Shown here: piece by piece, positions 25,237-34,469 of the stretch
Numbering within the stretch: the first letter of the stretch is position 1
How the letters are laid out: each line of letters opens with the position of its first letter
Assembly (NCBI GenBank): GCA_018266075.1
Contig: JAFEBB010000004.1
Span: 143,669 to 207,668, forward strand
Length of the DNA: 64,000 bases
Direction of reading: 5' to 3'
Source of the DNA: Deltaproteobacteria bacterium
Lineage (GTDB): Bacteria > Myxococcota > Myxococcia > Myxococcales > SZAS-1
Made by a program: the position numbers and the translations under genes
Notes under the pieces: generated by a model
Database searches by the model: none
Told to the model about the DNA's origin: nothing
What the model saw: only the letters and a program-made list of their open reading frames with translations

Positions 25237-25868
25237 AAAAGTTTCAGTTCTTTTGCAGCAAATCGGATCAACTGCGATCCGGGCCCATCCGGCAGGTGCT
25301 CGAGCTTGCCATCTTGCGGCAACGGCGGCAGCGCGAGGTCGATGTGCACCACGCCGGCGTCCGCGTGGGCGTTGACGGTGGCGCCCAGATGCCGCAGCAG
25401 GCCAAGCACCGGCGCGTTGCTGGCGAGGATCTCCGCCTCGAAGCGCTCCACGCCGCGCTCGCGCGCCGCCAGAGTGATGGCAGCCAGCAGGAGCCGGCCA
25501 AGACCGCGACCCTGGTAGTCATCGAGCACCGTCACCGCGGCCTCGGCGACATTCCCACCTGGCGCCTGGCGAACGAACCGCGCCAGCCCCCAGCCCTCCT
25601 GCTCGTCCTCGCTGTCGGTGGGCTTGCCCGCGACAATGGCCAGGTGGTCCTCGTTGTCCACCGCGGAGAGGTAGTTGAGGGCGTTGTCGGAGAGCGTGGT
25701 GGTGGCGGAGAGGAAGCGGTAGTACCGCGACTCGGGCGAGAGCTTGGCGATGGCGTCGGCCAACCGCCCCTTGTCGCTGGGGCGAAGCAAGCGAACACGC
25801 ACCAGGGTGCCGTCCGGGAGCGCAATGTCGCGCTGGAAGTCTCCATCGATGAGGCGCCGCACGGACAT
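25227..25868 (-). CDS. GNAT-family N-acetyltransferase
   Basis: 213 residues. The acetyl-CoA-binding motif A is VLDDYQGRGLGRLLL near 116-130, followed by ITLAARERGV and a final beta-strand with VLGLLRHLGA, the normal GNAT order. The N-terminal part (RLLRPSDKGRL, SPESRYYRFLS) resembles the acetyltransferase domain of bacterial protein acetyltransferases (Pat/YfiQ-like), so a protein lysine target is possible. No regulatory CoA-ligase or cNMP domain is fused. Stand-alone gene bounded by repeat R3. Confidence 0.8.
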   Translation of the reverse strand: MSVRRLIDGDFQRDIALPDGTLVRVRLLRPSDKGRLADAIAKLSPESRYYRFLSATTTLSDNALNYLSAVDNEDHLAIVAGKPTDSEDEQEGWGLARFVRQAPGGNVAEAAVTVLDDYQGRGLGRLLLAAITLAARERGVERFEAEILASNAPVLGLLRHLGATVNAHADAGVVHIDLALPPLPQDGKLEHLPDGPGSQLIRFAAKELKLLSS

Positions 25869-25905
25869 GCGTTCATCCTAGCGGGCTGTGCCACAATCCC
25901 GCGCC

Positions 25906-26898
25906 ATGACCCTTCCACTCTATGCGCTGGTCACCGCTGGAGCACTCGCCGCAGCACCCGCAACCTGGGACGGCTTCCAAGGCGAGCACAGCTTGAGCTG
26001 TCTCACCGCCGACGCGCTCGAGCCGCCCGAGACCATCCAGCATGCGGGCTTCACCTACGTGTTCCACGGGACGAGCGTGCAAGTTCGGCGCGCCGCCAAG
26101 CGCGCGCACGCCGACGTCCGCCTGGGCGTCATCTCCGGCATCAAGGAGCTCGACGACGCCACCAAGGCGCAGCTCTCCGGCTGGCTCGCGAAGTTCAAGA
26201 GCGCCGACGTGGACGCGATCCTCGTGGGCGGCGACAACGCCGAGGACGAGAGCCGCCTCGACGACGTCTTCCAGTTCCTCGCGGCGAGCGAGTTGCCGAC
26301 GTACGTGATCATCGGCAACTGGGAAGGTCGCGCGTCGTTCAACCGCGCGCTGCGAGCGGCCGCGAAGGATCACCCGAACCTCATCAACGGTGACTTCGCG
26401 CGGCGCTTCGACGGCGAGGGCTTCGACGTGGTCACCCTGCCCGGCTACTTCGACAAGACCTACGTACGCTCCAGCGGCGGCTGCATCTACTCGGCCGACG
26501 ATGCCAGGAGCATCGTCAGCCTGGCCAAGCAGGCCGACGATCCGGTGGTCCTGCTCATGCACGGTCCGCCGCGCATGAAGGGAAAGGACGCCATCGACTT
26601 CGTGCCCGACACGGGAAACGTGGGCGACGAGAACGTGGCCGCGGCGATCGCCGACGCGAAGATCGCCTTCGGCATCCATGGGCACATCCTCGAGGCCGGG
26701 CAGCGCGCCACGGACGCGAGCGGCAAGCCCGTGGCACAAAACAAATTGGTTAAGTCGCTCTTCGTGAACCCCGGGCCGGCGAACGCGCTTCCGTGGAAGC
26801 TCAACGATGGCAAGACCAGCTATGGCGCGGCCGCGCTGGTCACGCTCCAGGACGGCAAGGCGAAGTGGGAGCTCTGGGCGGCGCCCAAGCCGAAGTAG
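25906..26898 (+). CDS. Exported calcineurin-like metallophosphoesterase, degenerate first motif
   Basis: 330 residues with a probable signal peptide (MTLPLYALVTAGALAAAP). Recognisable phosphoesterase blocks are VGGDNAED (GGD), IIGNWE (GN-x-E in place of GNHE), LLMHGPPR and FGIHGHILEAG (GHxH-like). The usual first motif DxH is replaced by VISGIK, and the GNHE His is Trp, so metal binding and catalysis may be altered. Starts by ATG 25906. The gene contains a weak TAAC-type half palindrome at 26737-26754. Confidence 0.68.
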   Translation: MTLPLYALVTAGALAAAPATWDGFQGEHSLSCLTADALEPPETIQHAGFTYVFHGTSVQVRRAAKRAHADVRLGVISGIKELDDATKAQLSGWLAKFKSADVDAILVGGDNAEDESRLDDVFQFLAASELPTYVIIGNWEGRASFNRALRAAAKDHPNLINGDFARRFDGEGFDVVTLPGYFDKTYVRSSGGCIYSADDARSIVSLAKQADDPVVLLMHGPPRMKGKDAIDFVPDTGNVGDENVAAAIADAKIAFGIHGHILEAGQRATDASGKPVAQNKLVKSLFVNPGPANALPWKLNDGKTSYGAAALVTLQDGKAKWELWAAPKPK

Positions 26899-26902
26899 TC
26901 AC

Positions 26903-26934
26903 GCCAGGAACGAGGAACCAGGAACTGGATCTGA
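26903..26934. repeat. Heptad-repeat element R4 (single arm)
   Basis: GGAACGA-GGAACCA-GGAACTG-GATCTGA, the right-hand half of the R1/R2 element without a facing arm, in the 50-bp gap between two plus-strand genes. Confidence 0.65.
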
Positions 26935-26949
26935 GCTAGGTTGCACCTC

Positions 26950-29019
26950 ATGCGCGCCGCCACCGAGCCGACGTTGGATCGCCTGGTGGAGCTGGTGGCG
27001 CGCGGCGCGGATCCAGAAGGCGCGCTCGCGCGGATCCAGGCGGGCATGCTCGCGCGCGCGGCCGGCGCGACGGATCTGGCTCACGCGCGCGGCCTGCTCG
27101 CGAAGACCTCGCCCGAAGCCGCCGCGCTGCTCGCGCCGCTGGCCACGCTGGACGTGGCGGTGCTCCCGCCGCTCGGCGACACCGACGCGCTCTCCCGCTT
27201 CTACGAGCTGCTCCAGGCGCGCCTCCAGCCCGCACAGCGGCGCGCGCTCGGCCAGTACTTCACCCCGCGGCCCCTGGTGCGCGCGATGTGGTCGCTCGCG
27301 CTCGACGCGCTCCGCGCCACCGGCTTCGACACCCGTCGCACCCGCGTGGTGGATCCGGCTGCCGGATCTGGCGCGTTCTTGGTCGAGGGGCTCACGCGCG
27401 GGCTCACGGGCGCGCAGTTGCTCGGCGTGGAGATCCTCGGATCCGCGGCGCGCACGGCCACGGTGAACGCGTGCCTGGCCGCGCAGGGCAAGGGCTCGCC
27501 GCGCGTGCTCGAGGCCGACGCGTACGCCCCGTCCACGTTCGACGCGCTCCTCGCGCACGCGCGCGGCGCCGAGTCGCTGCTGGTCATTGGCAACCCGCCG
27601 TACAACGGCACCTCGCCGCTGTTGAAGGATCCGGCGCGGCTGCAGTCGGCGCGCGAGCGGCTGCTTCCGTTCGCGCGCTACCACGCGCCGCACTCCGGGT
27701 TCCGCGACGACTTCGCCTATTTCTTCGGGCTCGCGCACGCGCTCTTCGCCGAGAGCGACAAGCCCGGCGCCATCGTGCTCATCACGCCCAGCTCGCTGCT
27801 CGACGCGCGCGACTACCTCGGGCTGCGGCGCTTTCTGCTCGAGCGCTACGCGGTGCAGATCGTCGACGTGGGGCCAGCCGCGTTTCCCGACGCGCGCGTG
27901 GACACCTGCATCAGCGTGCTCACCCGCGGCGGCCATGGCGCGCGCTACTTCTCGCTGACCGAGAATCGCGACGATCAGGTGGAGTCGATCGCCGAGCAGC
28001 CCTCGCTGGCGGCGCTGGGGCCCGCGATTCTGCCCGCACATCCCGACTACGCGCTGCGGCCGGTGCCGGAGGTGGACGCGCTCACGAGCGACGTCGATGC
28101 GATCACGGACGTGCTCCAGCGCTGGTTCACGCCGCACAAGACCGGCTTCGACGAGCTCCTGGTCGACGCGGATCCGGAGGCGATCTGGGGGCGGCTCGTG
28201 GCGCTGCGCTCCAGGCGGTTCTCGCCGCGCGCGTTCGCGGAGCGCTTCGGCGAGGACTTCGCGCCGGCGCGGGTGCAGAGGAAGCTCGAGGCCGCGCACG
28301 CGTGGGCCGTCGCGCAGCCGGAGTTTCCCGAGCGGGGTCGACTTGGGCCGTACCTGCGCTACAACCCGCGGCAAGCCCGCTTCGCCGCGCCTCGCGAGCA
28401 GTGGCAGCACGTGTACTTCGAACCGCGCATCGCCACGCTCTTCAACCACGCGTTCAAGGGAACCATCGGGCGGTACAAGCCGCACGAGAAGAAGCCGCAG
28501 CTCATCTTCAACACCTTCGAGTCGCCGCTGTACGCGATGGTCGTGGAGAAGCGCGGCGTGCTGCACCTCTACCAGCACGCGCGCTTCGCCCCGCTGCACG
28601 TGCCCGAGGGCATCTGGCGGTCGCGAGATGACAAGGTCGACCGCCCCGATGCAGGCAAGCCGATCTTGAACCTCACTTCAACCTGGCAGGAGCGCGCGTC
28701 TCTCTTGCGCGAGCCGTCGGACGTGTTTCACCTGCTCGCGGGCGTCACCCAGAGCGCGCTCATGCAGAAGCTCTTCGCGCCGCACTTCGGCAAGCGGCGG
28801 GCGCTGCCGATGAAGCGGCTGACTGAGGAGCTGGCGCCTCTTGGGCAGCGCATCGCGGATCGCGCCCGACTCCTGGCGGCGCTGGAGGCGCGCGGCGGCG
28901 ATGGCTCGGAGCTGCAAGCCCGGCTCGACGCCGACGTGCTCCGGCTTTACCTCGGCGCCGATCTGCCGGCTGCGGAGCTGGCCAAGACGCCGCTCCACCG
29001 CGCCGTCGAAGGCGCTTGA
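26950..29019 (+). CDS. Solitary N6-adenine DNA methyltransferase
   Basis: 689 residues. SAM-dependent methylase core with motif X GQYFTPRP at 101-108, motif I DPAAGSGAF at 135-143 and motif IV NPPY at 215-218, the order of gamma-class N6-adenine methyltransferases of type I/IIG or ISP style. The long C-terminal part (about 350-689) is likely the target-recognition region. No nuclease motif is visible at either end and no restriction gene is next to it, so it looks like an orphan methylase. Target unknown. The neighbouring lipoprotein gene is unrelated. Confidence 0.8.
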   Translation: MRAATEPTLDRLVELVARGADPEGALARIQAGMLARAAGATDLAHARGLLAKTSPEAAALLAPLATLDVAVLPPLGDTDALSRFYELLQARLQPAQRRALGQYFTPRPLVRAMWSLALDALRATGFDTRRTRVVDPAAGSGAFLVEGLTRGLTGAQLLGVEILGSAARTATVNACLAAQGKGSPRVLEADAYAPSTFDALLAHARGAESLLVIGNPPYNGTSPLLKDPARLQSARERLLPFARYHAPHSGFRDDFAYFFGLAHALFAESDKPGAIVLITPSSLLDARDYLGLRRFLLERYAVQIVDVGPAAFPDARVDTCISVLTRGGHGARYFSLTENRDDQVESIAEQPSLAALGPAILPAHPDYALRPVPEVDALTSDVDAITDVLQRWFTPHKTGFDELLVDADPEAIWGRLVALRSRRFSPRAFAERFGEDFAPARVQRKLEAAHAWAVAQPEFPERGRLGPYLRYNPRQARFAAPREQWQHVYFEPRIATLFNHAFKGTIGRYKPHEKKPQLIFNTFESPLYAMVVEKRGVLHLYQHARFAPLHVPEGIWRSRDDKVDRPDAGKPILNLTSTWQERASLLREPSDVFHLLAGVTQSALMQKLFAPHFGKRRALPMKRLTEELAPLGQRIADRARLLAALEARGGDGSELQARLDADVLRLYLGADLPAAELAKTPLHRAVEGA

Positions 29020-29066
29020 TGGATCGGGCGGCAGCCACTATCACCGAGCGAACGTTCGGAGGTTCG

Positions 29067-29621
29067 ATGCGCGTCCACGTGGTGCTGCTCGGGTTGGTGC
29101 TGGCCACGGGCTGCGCGAGCTCGCAGGTGATCACCGTCTCGAGCAATCCGGTCGGCGCGGATCTCGTCGTCGATGGCAAGTACGCGGGCAAGACGCCGGC
29201 CACGTTCACCGACGAGCCCAGCGACGGCCACTACTACAAGCTCGACTTCGCCATGCCTGGCTACAAGCCGGTGCAGAAGGTGATCAAGCAGGAGCAGGGC
29301 AAGGGGACGGTGGCGTGCATCGGCGTGGCGGCCGGGTGTTGTCCGCTGGCGCAGGTGTGCTTGCTCAAGTCGTACACGCTGCCCAAGAACACGTACGACT
29401 TCGCGCTCGAGCCGGACACGGGAAGCGTGGTCGGGACGCCGCCGCCGTCGCCGAATGGCGCCTACCCGGTGCCGCCGCCGACGCATGCGCCGCCGCCGTC
29501 CGCGAAGGCCCCGCCGCCGCCGAGCAAGTACGCGCCGCCGCCGCCGTCACAGGGGAACTACCCGGCGCCGCCGCCGCCGCCGCCGGTCCAGGCGCCGCCG
29601 CCCCCTCCGCCGCCGAAGTAG
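29067..29621 (+). CDS. PEGA-domain lipoprotein with proline-rich tail
   Basis: 184 residues. Lipobox LATGC with Cys16, preceded by GGAGG four bases before the ATG. A PEGA-type beta domain follows (VSSNPVGADLVVDGKYAGKT), which in other bacteria decorates cell-surface proteins. A hydrophobic GVAAGCCPLAQVCLLKSY segment with three Cys is in the middle. The last 60 residues are Pro/Ala repeats (APPPPSKYAPPPPSQ), likely a stiff rod across the periplasm or cell wall. Function beyond envelope structure is not known. Confidence 0.75.
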   Translation: MRVHVVLLGLVLATGCASSQVITVSSNPVGADLVVDGKYAGKTPATFTDEPSDGHYYKLDFAMPGYKPVQKVIKQEQGKGTVACIGVAAGCCPLAQVCLLKSYTLPKNTYDFALEPDTGSVVGTPPPSPNGAYPVPPPTHAPPPSAKAPPPPSKYAPPPPSQGNYPAPPPPPPVQAPPPPPPPK

Positions 29622-29667
29622 CGTCGCACCGAGGTTCGTTGATCCGCGGGCGTCCCATTTCGTTTGT

Positions 29668-29705
29668 ATATGGCGATACAAAATACGATATTTGTATATC
29701 CATAT
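29668..29705. repeat. AT-rich 38-bp inverted repeat
   Basis: ATATGG-cg-ATACAAA, 8-base centre, TTTGTAT-at-CCATAT: 13 paired positions per arm with one symmetric 2-base mismatch. It sits in an AT-rich island (about 29660-29725) in the 248-bp gap between the PEGA lipoprotein and the convergent phosphoesterase gene. No T-run follows, so it is not a simple terminator. The rest of the gap (29726-29869) is ordinary GC-rich sequence with nothing recognisable. Confidence 0.75.
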
Positions 29706-29869
29706 CATTACAAAATCAGAAATCCGCCCTCGGGAGCCGAAAGGTCGCCTGAGCGTCGCGAGACGGCGACGGCGCTGGTTCGAAGCGAGGCCCGAAGAAG
29801 CCGCCGCTTGCCCAGAGGCGCGTCGTCGCGTGCCTGGGATCCGGGTTGGCCCTTGGGCGTCCCGGCCAG

Positions 29870-30592
29870 CTAGCGACCGAACCGCGCTTCCACCAGCTTC
29901 TTCGCCAGCCGACTCGCGCCGGGCACGCCCTGGACGCGGAAGTCGCTCGCGGCCTGCATGAGCGGATACTCCACGCGGCGCAGCTCGATCGTCCAGCCGT
30001 CCGGCCCGAGCGTGAACAGGCCGTAGGCCGCGCGCGTATCGCCGTCGCGCGGGTTGCCCACGCTGGCCACGTCGACGAGGGTCACGCCGTCGAGCTCCTT
30101 CTGGTAGGCGATGTGCAGGTGCCCGAACGCCAGCACCCGCGCGTCGCAGCCGCGAATCAGGCTGCGCAGCACGCCCTCGGGCGCTGCGGGATCCAGCGCC
30201 GCCTCCATGTCGCGCGGGTTGGCGTGCACCAGGAGCAGGTCGCCCTTGCCCTCGCCGGAGACGCGGTGGCTGAAGGTGTACTGCCGCATGCGCGAGATGC
30301 GCGCGACGCCGAGCTGCTCCGCGGTCCAGCGGTAGAGCCGGAACTTCCAGTGCTGGGGGTTTCCGTAGTTCCGCAGCGGCAGCTCGCCGGTGAGGTAGGC
30401 GTCGGTGTTGCCCTTGACGATGGCCGTGCACTTCTCGTGGATGAGGTCGGCGACCTCGGCGGGGCGCGAGCCCTTCAGGGAGACGTCGCCGCCGCAGAGG
30501 ATCTGGTCGACGCCCTGCGCTGCGATGTCCTGAAGGACGGCTTCCAGCGCCAGCAGGTTCCCATGCACATCGCTGACGATCGCCAGTCGCAC
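29870..30592 (-). CDS. YfcE/MJ0936-type metallophosphoesterase
   Basis: 240 residues from GTG 30592, chosen because IVSDVHGN must be near the N-terminus. All phosphoesterase motifs are intact: DVHGN, CGGDV, KGNTD, VHANPRD and FGHLHI. This is the compact bacterial phosphodiesterase type that hydrolyses phosphodiesters, sometimes cyclic nucleotides, in vitro; physiological substrate unknown. No signal peptide, so cytoplasmic. It is 45 bp downstream of the DUF5916 gene on the same strand. Confidence 0.82.
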   Translation of the reverse strand: MRLAIVSDVHGNLLALEAVLQDIAAQGVDQILCGGDVSLKGSRPAEVADLIHEKCTAIVKGNTDAYLTGELPLRNYGNPQHWKFRLYRWTAEQLGVARISRMRQYTFSHRVSGEGKGDLLLVHANPRDMEAALDPAAPEGVLRSLIRGCDARVLAFGHLHIAYQKELDGVTLVDVASVGNPRDGDTRAAYGLFTLGPDGWTIELRRVEYPLMQAASDFRVQGVPGASRLAKKLVEARFGR

Positions 30593-30636
30593 GCCATCTG
30601 GATATCGAGGAATCGATCCCGTTGCCAGCTTGGAGG

Positions 30637-33399
30637 CTAGCCGCCGAAGTAATACGAGACCTTGAGCATCAAGACGTCGTCGTACGGGCCCTTGTGCAGC
30701 GAGGCCCAGTCGGGGTTGTTGTACGAGAGCGCGGGCGAGAGGTCCCCGTTGGTCTGGGCGCGGGTGTACACGAGGTAGGCCACGCTCCCGGGCAGGTACT
30801 CCCAGCGCAGGAGGACGTTCACGTTCAAGGCGCTGCTCTTGCCGTCCGGGCTGTAGGCCGGGTCGGGCGCCGGCACCGGGCGCAGGTCGGAGAGCGCCAC
30901 CCGGCGGATGCCCGGGTCGGCCTGGACCTCGTAGAACGGCCCGTAGTGCTCGGTGGCGAAGAAGAGCTGGGCGTAGGCCTGGAGCGTGAGGTGCGGGGTG
31001 AAGGTGTACGTGCCGCGGACCACCACGCTCGTCGACTTGGCGTTCAGGTTGGCGATCTCGTACGCGTGCGGCGTGGTGATGTCGCCGGAGGTGCCGAACC
31101 AGCGCGGGTCGCCGTCGGTCCAATCGAGCTGCGGGTTGGCGGTGAGCTCCAGCGCGTCCGAGGGCCGGAAGGTGACCCCCACCTGCTCGGAGTACTCCAC
31201 GCCCTGGCGCAGCTTGCCCACGTAGTTGAAGAGGAACCCGGAGAACATCTTCCGGCTGTCGGTGTGGAAGACGAAGACGCCGCCCACGCTCCAGTCGCGC
31301 TCGTAGGGTGAGCCGTCGCGGAGCTCGCGGTTGTCGTCGTGGGCGGGGTCGAAGTCGAGCTCGGCGTAGGTGCCCCAGAAGTTCTTCCAGTAGATGCCGT
31401 CGCCGATCTGGAAGTGCCGGCCCAGGTTCACGCCCTGGGTGCTCTCGCGCCCGTTGGCGAAGACGTTCAGGTCGGTGTTCAGCGTGGGGCCCCAGGGCTT
31501 GGTGGTCCGGTAGTCGCCCGAGACCTGCACGTAGTGGAGGTTCTGCTGGCGGAGGTAGCCGGCCTCGTTCAGGTCGAGCTTGGGCGAGTAGCCCTCGTAG
31601 GCGATGGAGTAGAGCCAGTTGCCGCCGGCCTTGGCGAACTGGGCCATGCCGCCGTAGCCGGTGTCGCCGCCCTTGATGATGGTGCCGTCGGGCTCGTCGA
31701 TGTCCGGGCCGCCCACGCGCTTGCTGCCCAGCAGCGAGGCCATGGCCACGTAGGTGCCGCTCTCCGAGCTCCAGGTGGCGTCGAGGCCGCCGGTGTAGGC
31801 GTCGGCGGTGCAGCGGCCGTTGGCGTCGGCCACCGGGTAGTCGCCGCTCTGCGTCTCCGGGCAGCCATAGGGGCCGTTCAGCTCCCCGCGGTCGCGTCTC
31901 GTCACGCCGGTGCCGGTGAGGCCCAGGGTCAATCCGCCGCCCACGTCGTAGCGCAGCCGGCCCACCGCGAAGTTGGCGAGCGGCGCGACCTGCTCGTGGA
32001 TTTGGCTGCCGTCGGCCTCCCCGATCGTGGCGAAGGCACGGTTGGAGACGCCGTCGAGCAGCGCCACGGTGAGCTTGTCCGTGGCCTTCCCGGTGACCTT
32101 GACCGCGCCGAGGATGTCGTCCGTCAGCGGCTGATCGAGCAGGCGCTCGCCCGGCCCGTAGAGCGCGTAGTCCGGCGGCCGGCCCACGCGGCGCGAGTAG
32201 AAGAGCTGCGTCGTCGTCGGACTGCCCATCTGGTCGTGCAGCGCGAACAGGTCCGCGCCGGAGAGGAAGAACGGCCGCTTCTCGGGGAAGAAGATCTCGA
32301 AGGTGGAGAGGTTGAGCACCACCTGGTCGGCCTCCACCTGGCCGAAGTCGGGGAGCACGGTCGCATCGAGCGTGAGGTCGCTGCCCGGGTGCCAGCTGAC
32401 GTCGCCGCCGGCGCTGGCCGCGAAGCCGTTCCCCGAGGGCGGGTCGTAGCCGATGCCCGGCGAGTAGCGGCTGTCGAACTTGCCCAGCACGAAGGGCCGG
32501 AGCTCGAGCCCGGTGCCCGTCGACAGCTCGTGCATGCCGGTGAGCTCCGCCATGCGCAAGAGCGCGCCCTGCTCTTCGGGCGGCTGGAGCACGAGCTCGT
32601 CGGTCTCGCCCTTGCGCGAGATGTAGCGCGCGACTTCGACGCGGAACGACACCTCGGGACCGGCCTTGAAGCGCAGCACGGAGAAGGGGATGGCGTACTC
32701 CGCGTCCCAGCCTTGAGCGGTGCGCTTGGTTCCCGAGCGCCAGACGGCGTCGAAGTCCATGTCCTGGAAGTAGTCGCCGGTGCGGTTCCAGTCGGCCTGG
32801 ACGTTGGTGGGGTACACGCCGAAGCCGTAGGCGCTCTTCTTGTCGCCGCGGGAGTCGACCTCCAGGTAGACGTAGTCGCTCTCGATGATGCGGTCGCGGC
32901 GGGTGAGCTTGTTGGAGACCTCGGCGGGCTCGGGATCCACGCAGTGGACGGCCACGTAGAGGAAGTTCGCGTCGTAGGCGAAGCGCACGGTGGTGGCCAT
33001 GCTCGGCTTGGCGCCCGACTCGGGCTGCTGCTGGGTGAAGCCGTCGAGCTCGGGGGCCTGCTTCCACACGGGGTCGCTCAGGTCGCCGTCGATCGCCGGC
33101 GGCGACTCGGCCTTCACCGCGTGGAACTGCGGCATCGGAGGAAGCACGCCCTTGGCCTCGCCGGCATCGGCCACGTCCGCGATGGCGCCCGCATCCAGCG
33201 CGGCAGCACCTGCATCGGGCGCATCCGCGCCTGCGCCCGCATCGAGCGGGGCTGCTCCAGCGTCGAGAAGGTCAGCGATCCGGCCTGCATCGACAAGCGC
33301 AGGGGGCATGGGCTCGGCCGCCACGGGACCGGCGTCGGCAGGCGCCGGTGGGGCGTCGACCGGGGCGGCCGCGAGGAGCAGGGCGAGGAAGAGGGTCAC
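30637..33399 (-). CDS. DUF5916 outer-membrane-type protein with N-terminal CBM9-like domain
   Basis: 920 residues. Signal peptide (MTLFLALLLAAAP), an Asp-Ala-Gly rich linker to about residue 85, then a carbohydrate-binding-like domain starting SPPAIDGDLSDPVWKQA. The large remainder is DUF5916, with the family motif around PDFGQVEADQ then FPEKRPFFLSGADLF, and many amphipathic strands ending in KVSYYFGG, consistent with a beta-barrel. Function of the family is unknown; a surface role in glycan binding or transport is inferred. Starts on GTG without an obvious ribosome-binding site. Confidence 0.78.
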   Translation of the reverse strand: MTLFLALLLAAAPVDAPPAPADAGPVAAEPMPPALVDAGRIADLLDAGAAPLDAGAGADAPDAGAAALDAGAIADVADAGEAKGVLPPMPQFHAVKAESPPAIDGDLSDPVWKQAPELDGFTQQQPESGAKPSMATTVRFAYDANFLYVAVHCVDPEPAEVSNKLTRRDRIIESDYVYLEVDSRGDKKSAYGFGVYPTNVQADWNRTGDYFQDMDFDAVWRSGTKRTAQGWDAEYAIPFSVLRFKAGPEVSFRVEVARYISRKGETDELVLQPPEEQGALLRMAELTGMHELSTGTGLELRPFVLGKFDSRYSPGIGYDPPSGNGFAASAGGDVSWHPGSDLTLDATVLPDFGQVEADQVVLNLSTFEIFFPEKRPFFLSGADLFALHDQMGSPTTTQLFYSRRVGRPPDYALYGPGERLLDQPLTDDILGAVKVTGKATDKLTVALLDGVSNRAFATIGEADGSQIHEQVAPLANFAVGRLRYDVGGGLTLGLTGTGVTRRDRGELNGPYGCPETQSGDYPVADANGRCTADAYTGGLDATWSSESGTYVAMASLLGSKRVGGPDIDEPDGTIIKGGDTGYGGMAQFAKAGGNWLYSIAYEGYSPKLDLNEAGYLRQQNLHYVQVSGDYRTTKPWGPTLNTDLNVFANGRESTQGVNLGRHFQIGDGIYWKNFWGTYAELDFDPAHDDNRELRDGSPYERDWSVGGVFVFHTDSRKMFSGFLFNYVGKLRQGVEYSEQVGVTFRPSDALELTANPQLDWTDGDPRWFGTSGDITTPHAYEIANLNAKSTSVVVRGTYTFTPHLTLQAYAQLFFATEHYGPFYEVQADPGIRRVALSDLRPVPAPDPAYSPDGKSSALNVNVLLRWEYLPGSVAYLVYTRAQTNGDLSPALSYNNPDWASLHKGPYDDVLMLKVSYYFGG

Positions 33400-33533
33400 G
33401 CCGGGATCGCCAGGAGGTGCCGGCTCGGGACCGGCAGGGCGGGCAACATAGGCTGCGAGGACGGGTTCGAGAAGGACGAGCTGAGCAGCGTGCGAAGGGA
33501 CGCTCCGGTTGGGGCGACCTGACGACCGATCGA

Positions 33534-33671
33534 GTGGCTGGTGGCTGGTGGCTGGTGGCTGGAGCGGCGTTCGGGTTTCAGGGGATGCCCCAACCGGACT
33601 TTACAGCGAGTGAAAAGACGAAGGGCTTTTCAAATTGGAAATCGGCAACCAGCCACGAGCCACCAGCCACC
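33534..33671. repeat. Heptad-repeat element T2 (GTGGCTG/CCAGCCA) enclosing a second hairpin
   Basis: Four GTGGCTG units (33534-33561) face CAACCAG-CCACGAG-CCACCAG-CCACC (33646-33671), an inverted repeat of about 25 bp. Between them TGAAAAG...CTTTTCA (33611-33632) forms a small inner stem. The whole 283-bp gap 33400-33682 between two minus-strand genes holds only this and weakly defined leader sequence of the DUF5916 gene. Confidence 0.7.
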
Positions 33672-33682
33672 GCTTTTCGAAG

Positions 33683-34375
33683 TCACTTCACCTCGACGTT
33701 TCCGCTCACGCTCTGGGCCTGGACCTTGACGCCGCCGCCGCGCACGCGCGACTCGAGGTGGCCGATGCCGGGCTTCTGGCCGTTGAGCGCGCCCGAGACG
33801 GTGGTGAACGACACGTCCGCGCCGGTCGAGGCGGGGAGCACCAGCACCACGTCCGCGGACACCGTCTCCAGGCGGGCGCTGCTGGCCTTGGCCGCGCGCG
33901 CCTCCACGTCGCCCGAGACGCTGCGCAGGTCGAGCGCGCCCTCGGTGCCCTCGACCTTCACTTTTCCGGACACGGAGTGCACCTCCAGATCGCCCACCAC
34001 CCCCTTCACCGACACCGTTCCCGAGACCTGGTTCGCGGTCACCCGACTTCCCGCGGGCACGCGGAGGGTGAAGGCCAGCTTGGCGTCGCCGCTGCAGTTC
34101 CGGTCGCGGTCCTGGACATCGCAGGGGCCACAGCAGACGCGCGCCACCACCTCGCCGGCCTTGCCGCGGAGATCGACCGTCCACTTCTTCTGCTCGGCCT
34201 CGCTGCCCGAGAGCCACTCCGCGTCGACCTCGGTCCGCGTGCCGGGAATGGCCTCGACGGTGATCGGCCCCGCCACGTTGCTCACCTGCACCGTCGGGGT
34301 GGCGCCGGTGTCGAAGGCCACGTGCGAGGCGCCGTCGCCGGCGGTGAGGGCCAGGGCCAACAGGACAGACGTCAT
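33683..34375 (-). CDS. DUF4097-type exported beta-helix protein
   Basis: 230 residues. Short signal peptide (MTSVLLALALTAGDG), then a repetitive beta fold in which SVSG/TVSG/QVSGT-like turns recur about every 18-20 residues (NQVSGTVSV, HSVSGKVKV, RSVSGDVEA, ETVSADVVL, TTVSGALNG, QSVSGNVEV), typical of DUF4097 putative adhesin proteins. A Cys-rich loop (VCCGPCDVQDRDRNC) interrupts it early. Role unknown; likely cell-surface or periplasmic. Divergent from the kinase gene at 34470. Confidence 0.78.
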   Translation of the reverse strand: MTSVLLALALTAGDGASHVAFDTGATPTVQVSNVAGPITVEAIPGTRTEVDAEWLSGSEAEQKKWTVDLRGKAGEVVARVCCGPCDVQDRDRNCSGDAKLAFTLRVPAGSRVTANQVSGTVSVKGVVGDLEVHSVSGKVKVEGTEGALDLRSVSGDVEARAAKASSARLETVSADVVLVLPASTGADVSFTTVSGALNGQKPGIGHLESRVRGGGVKVQAQSVSGNVEVK

Positions 34376-34469
34376 GCGCGACTCCGTAAGAGGTCCGCAA
34401 GGTACGAGGGACGCCGCGCGGCTATTTCGACACCTTGTGCCCTCCGACTCGCGCGCCCACAATGGCCTC

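Noticed and set aside
26950..29019. Complete restriction-modification system
   Set aside because: No nuclease motif in the protein and no restriction gene beside it.
30637..33067. Extension of the YfcE-type phosphoesterase frame far upstream
   Set aside because: Only the last 240 residues are protein-like; the rest is an off-frame reading of the DUF5916 gene.
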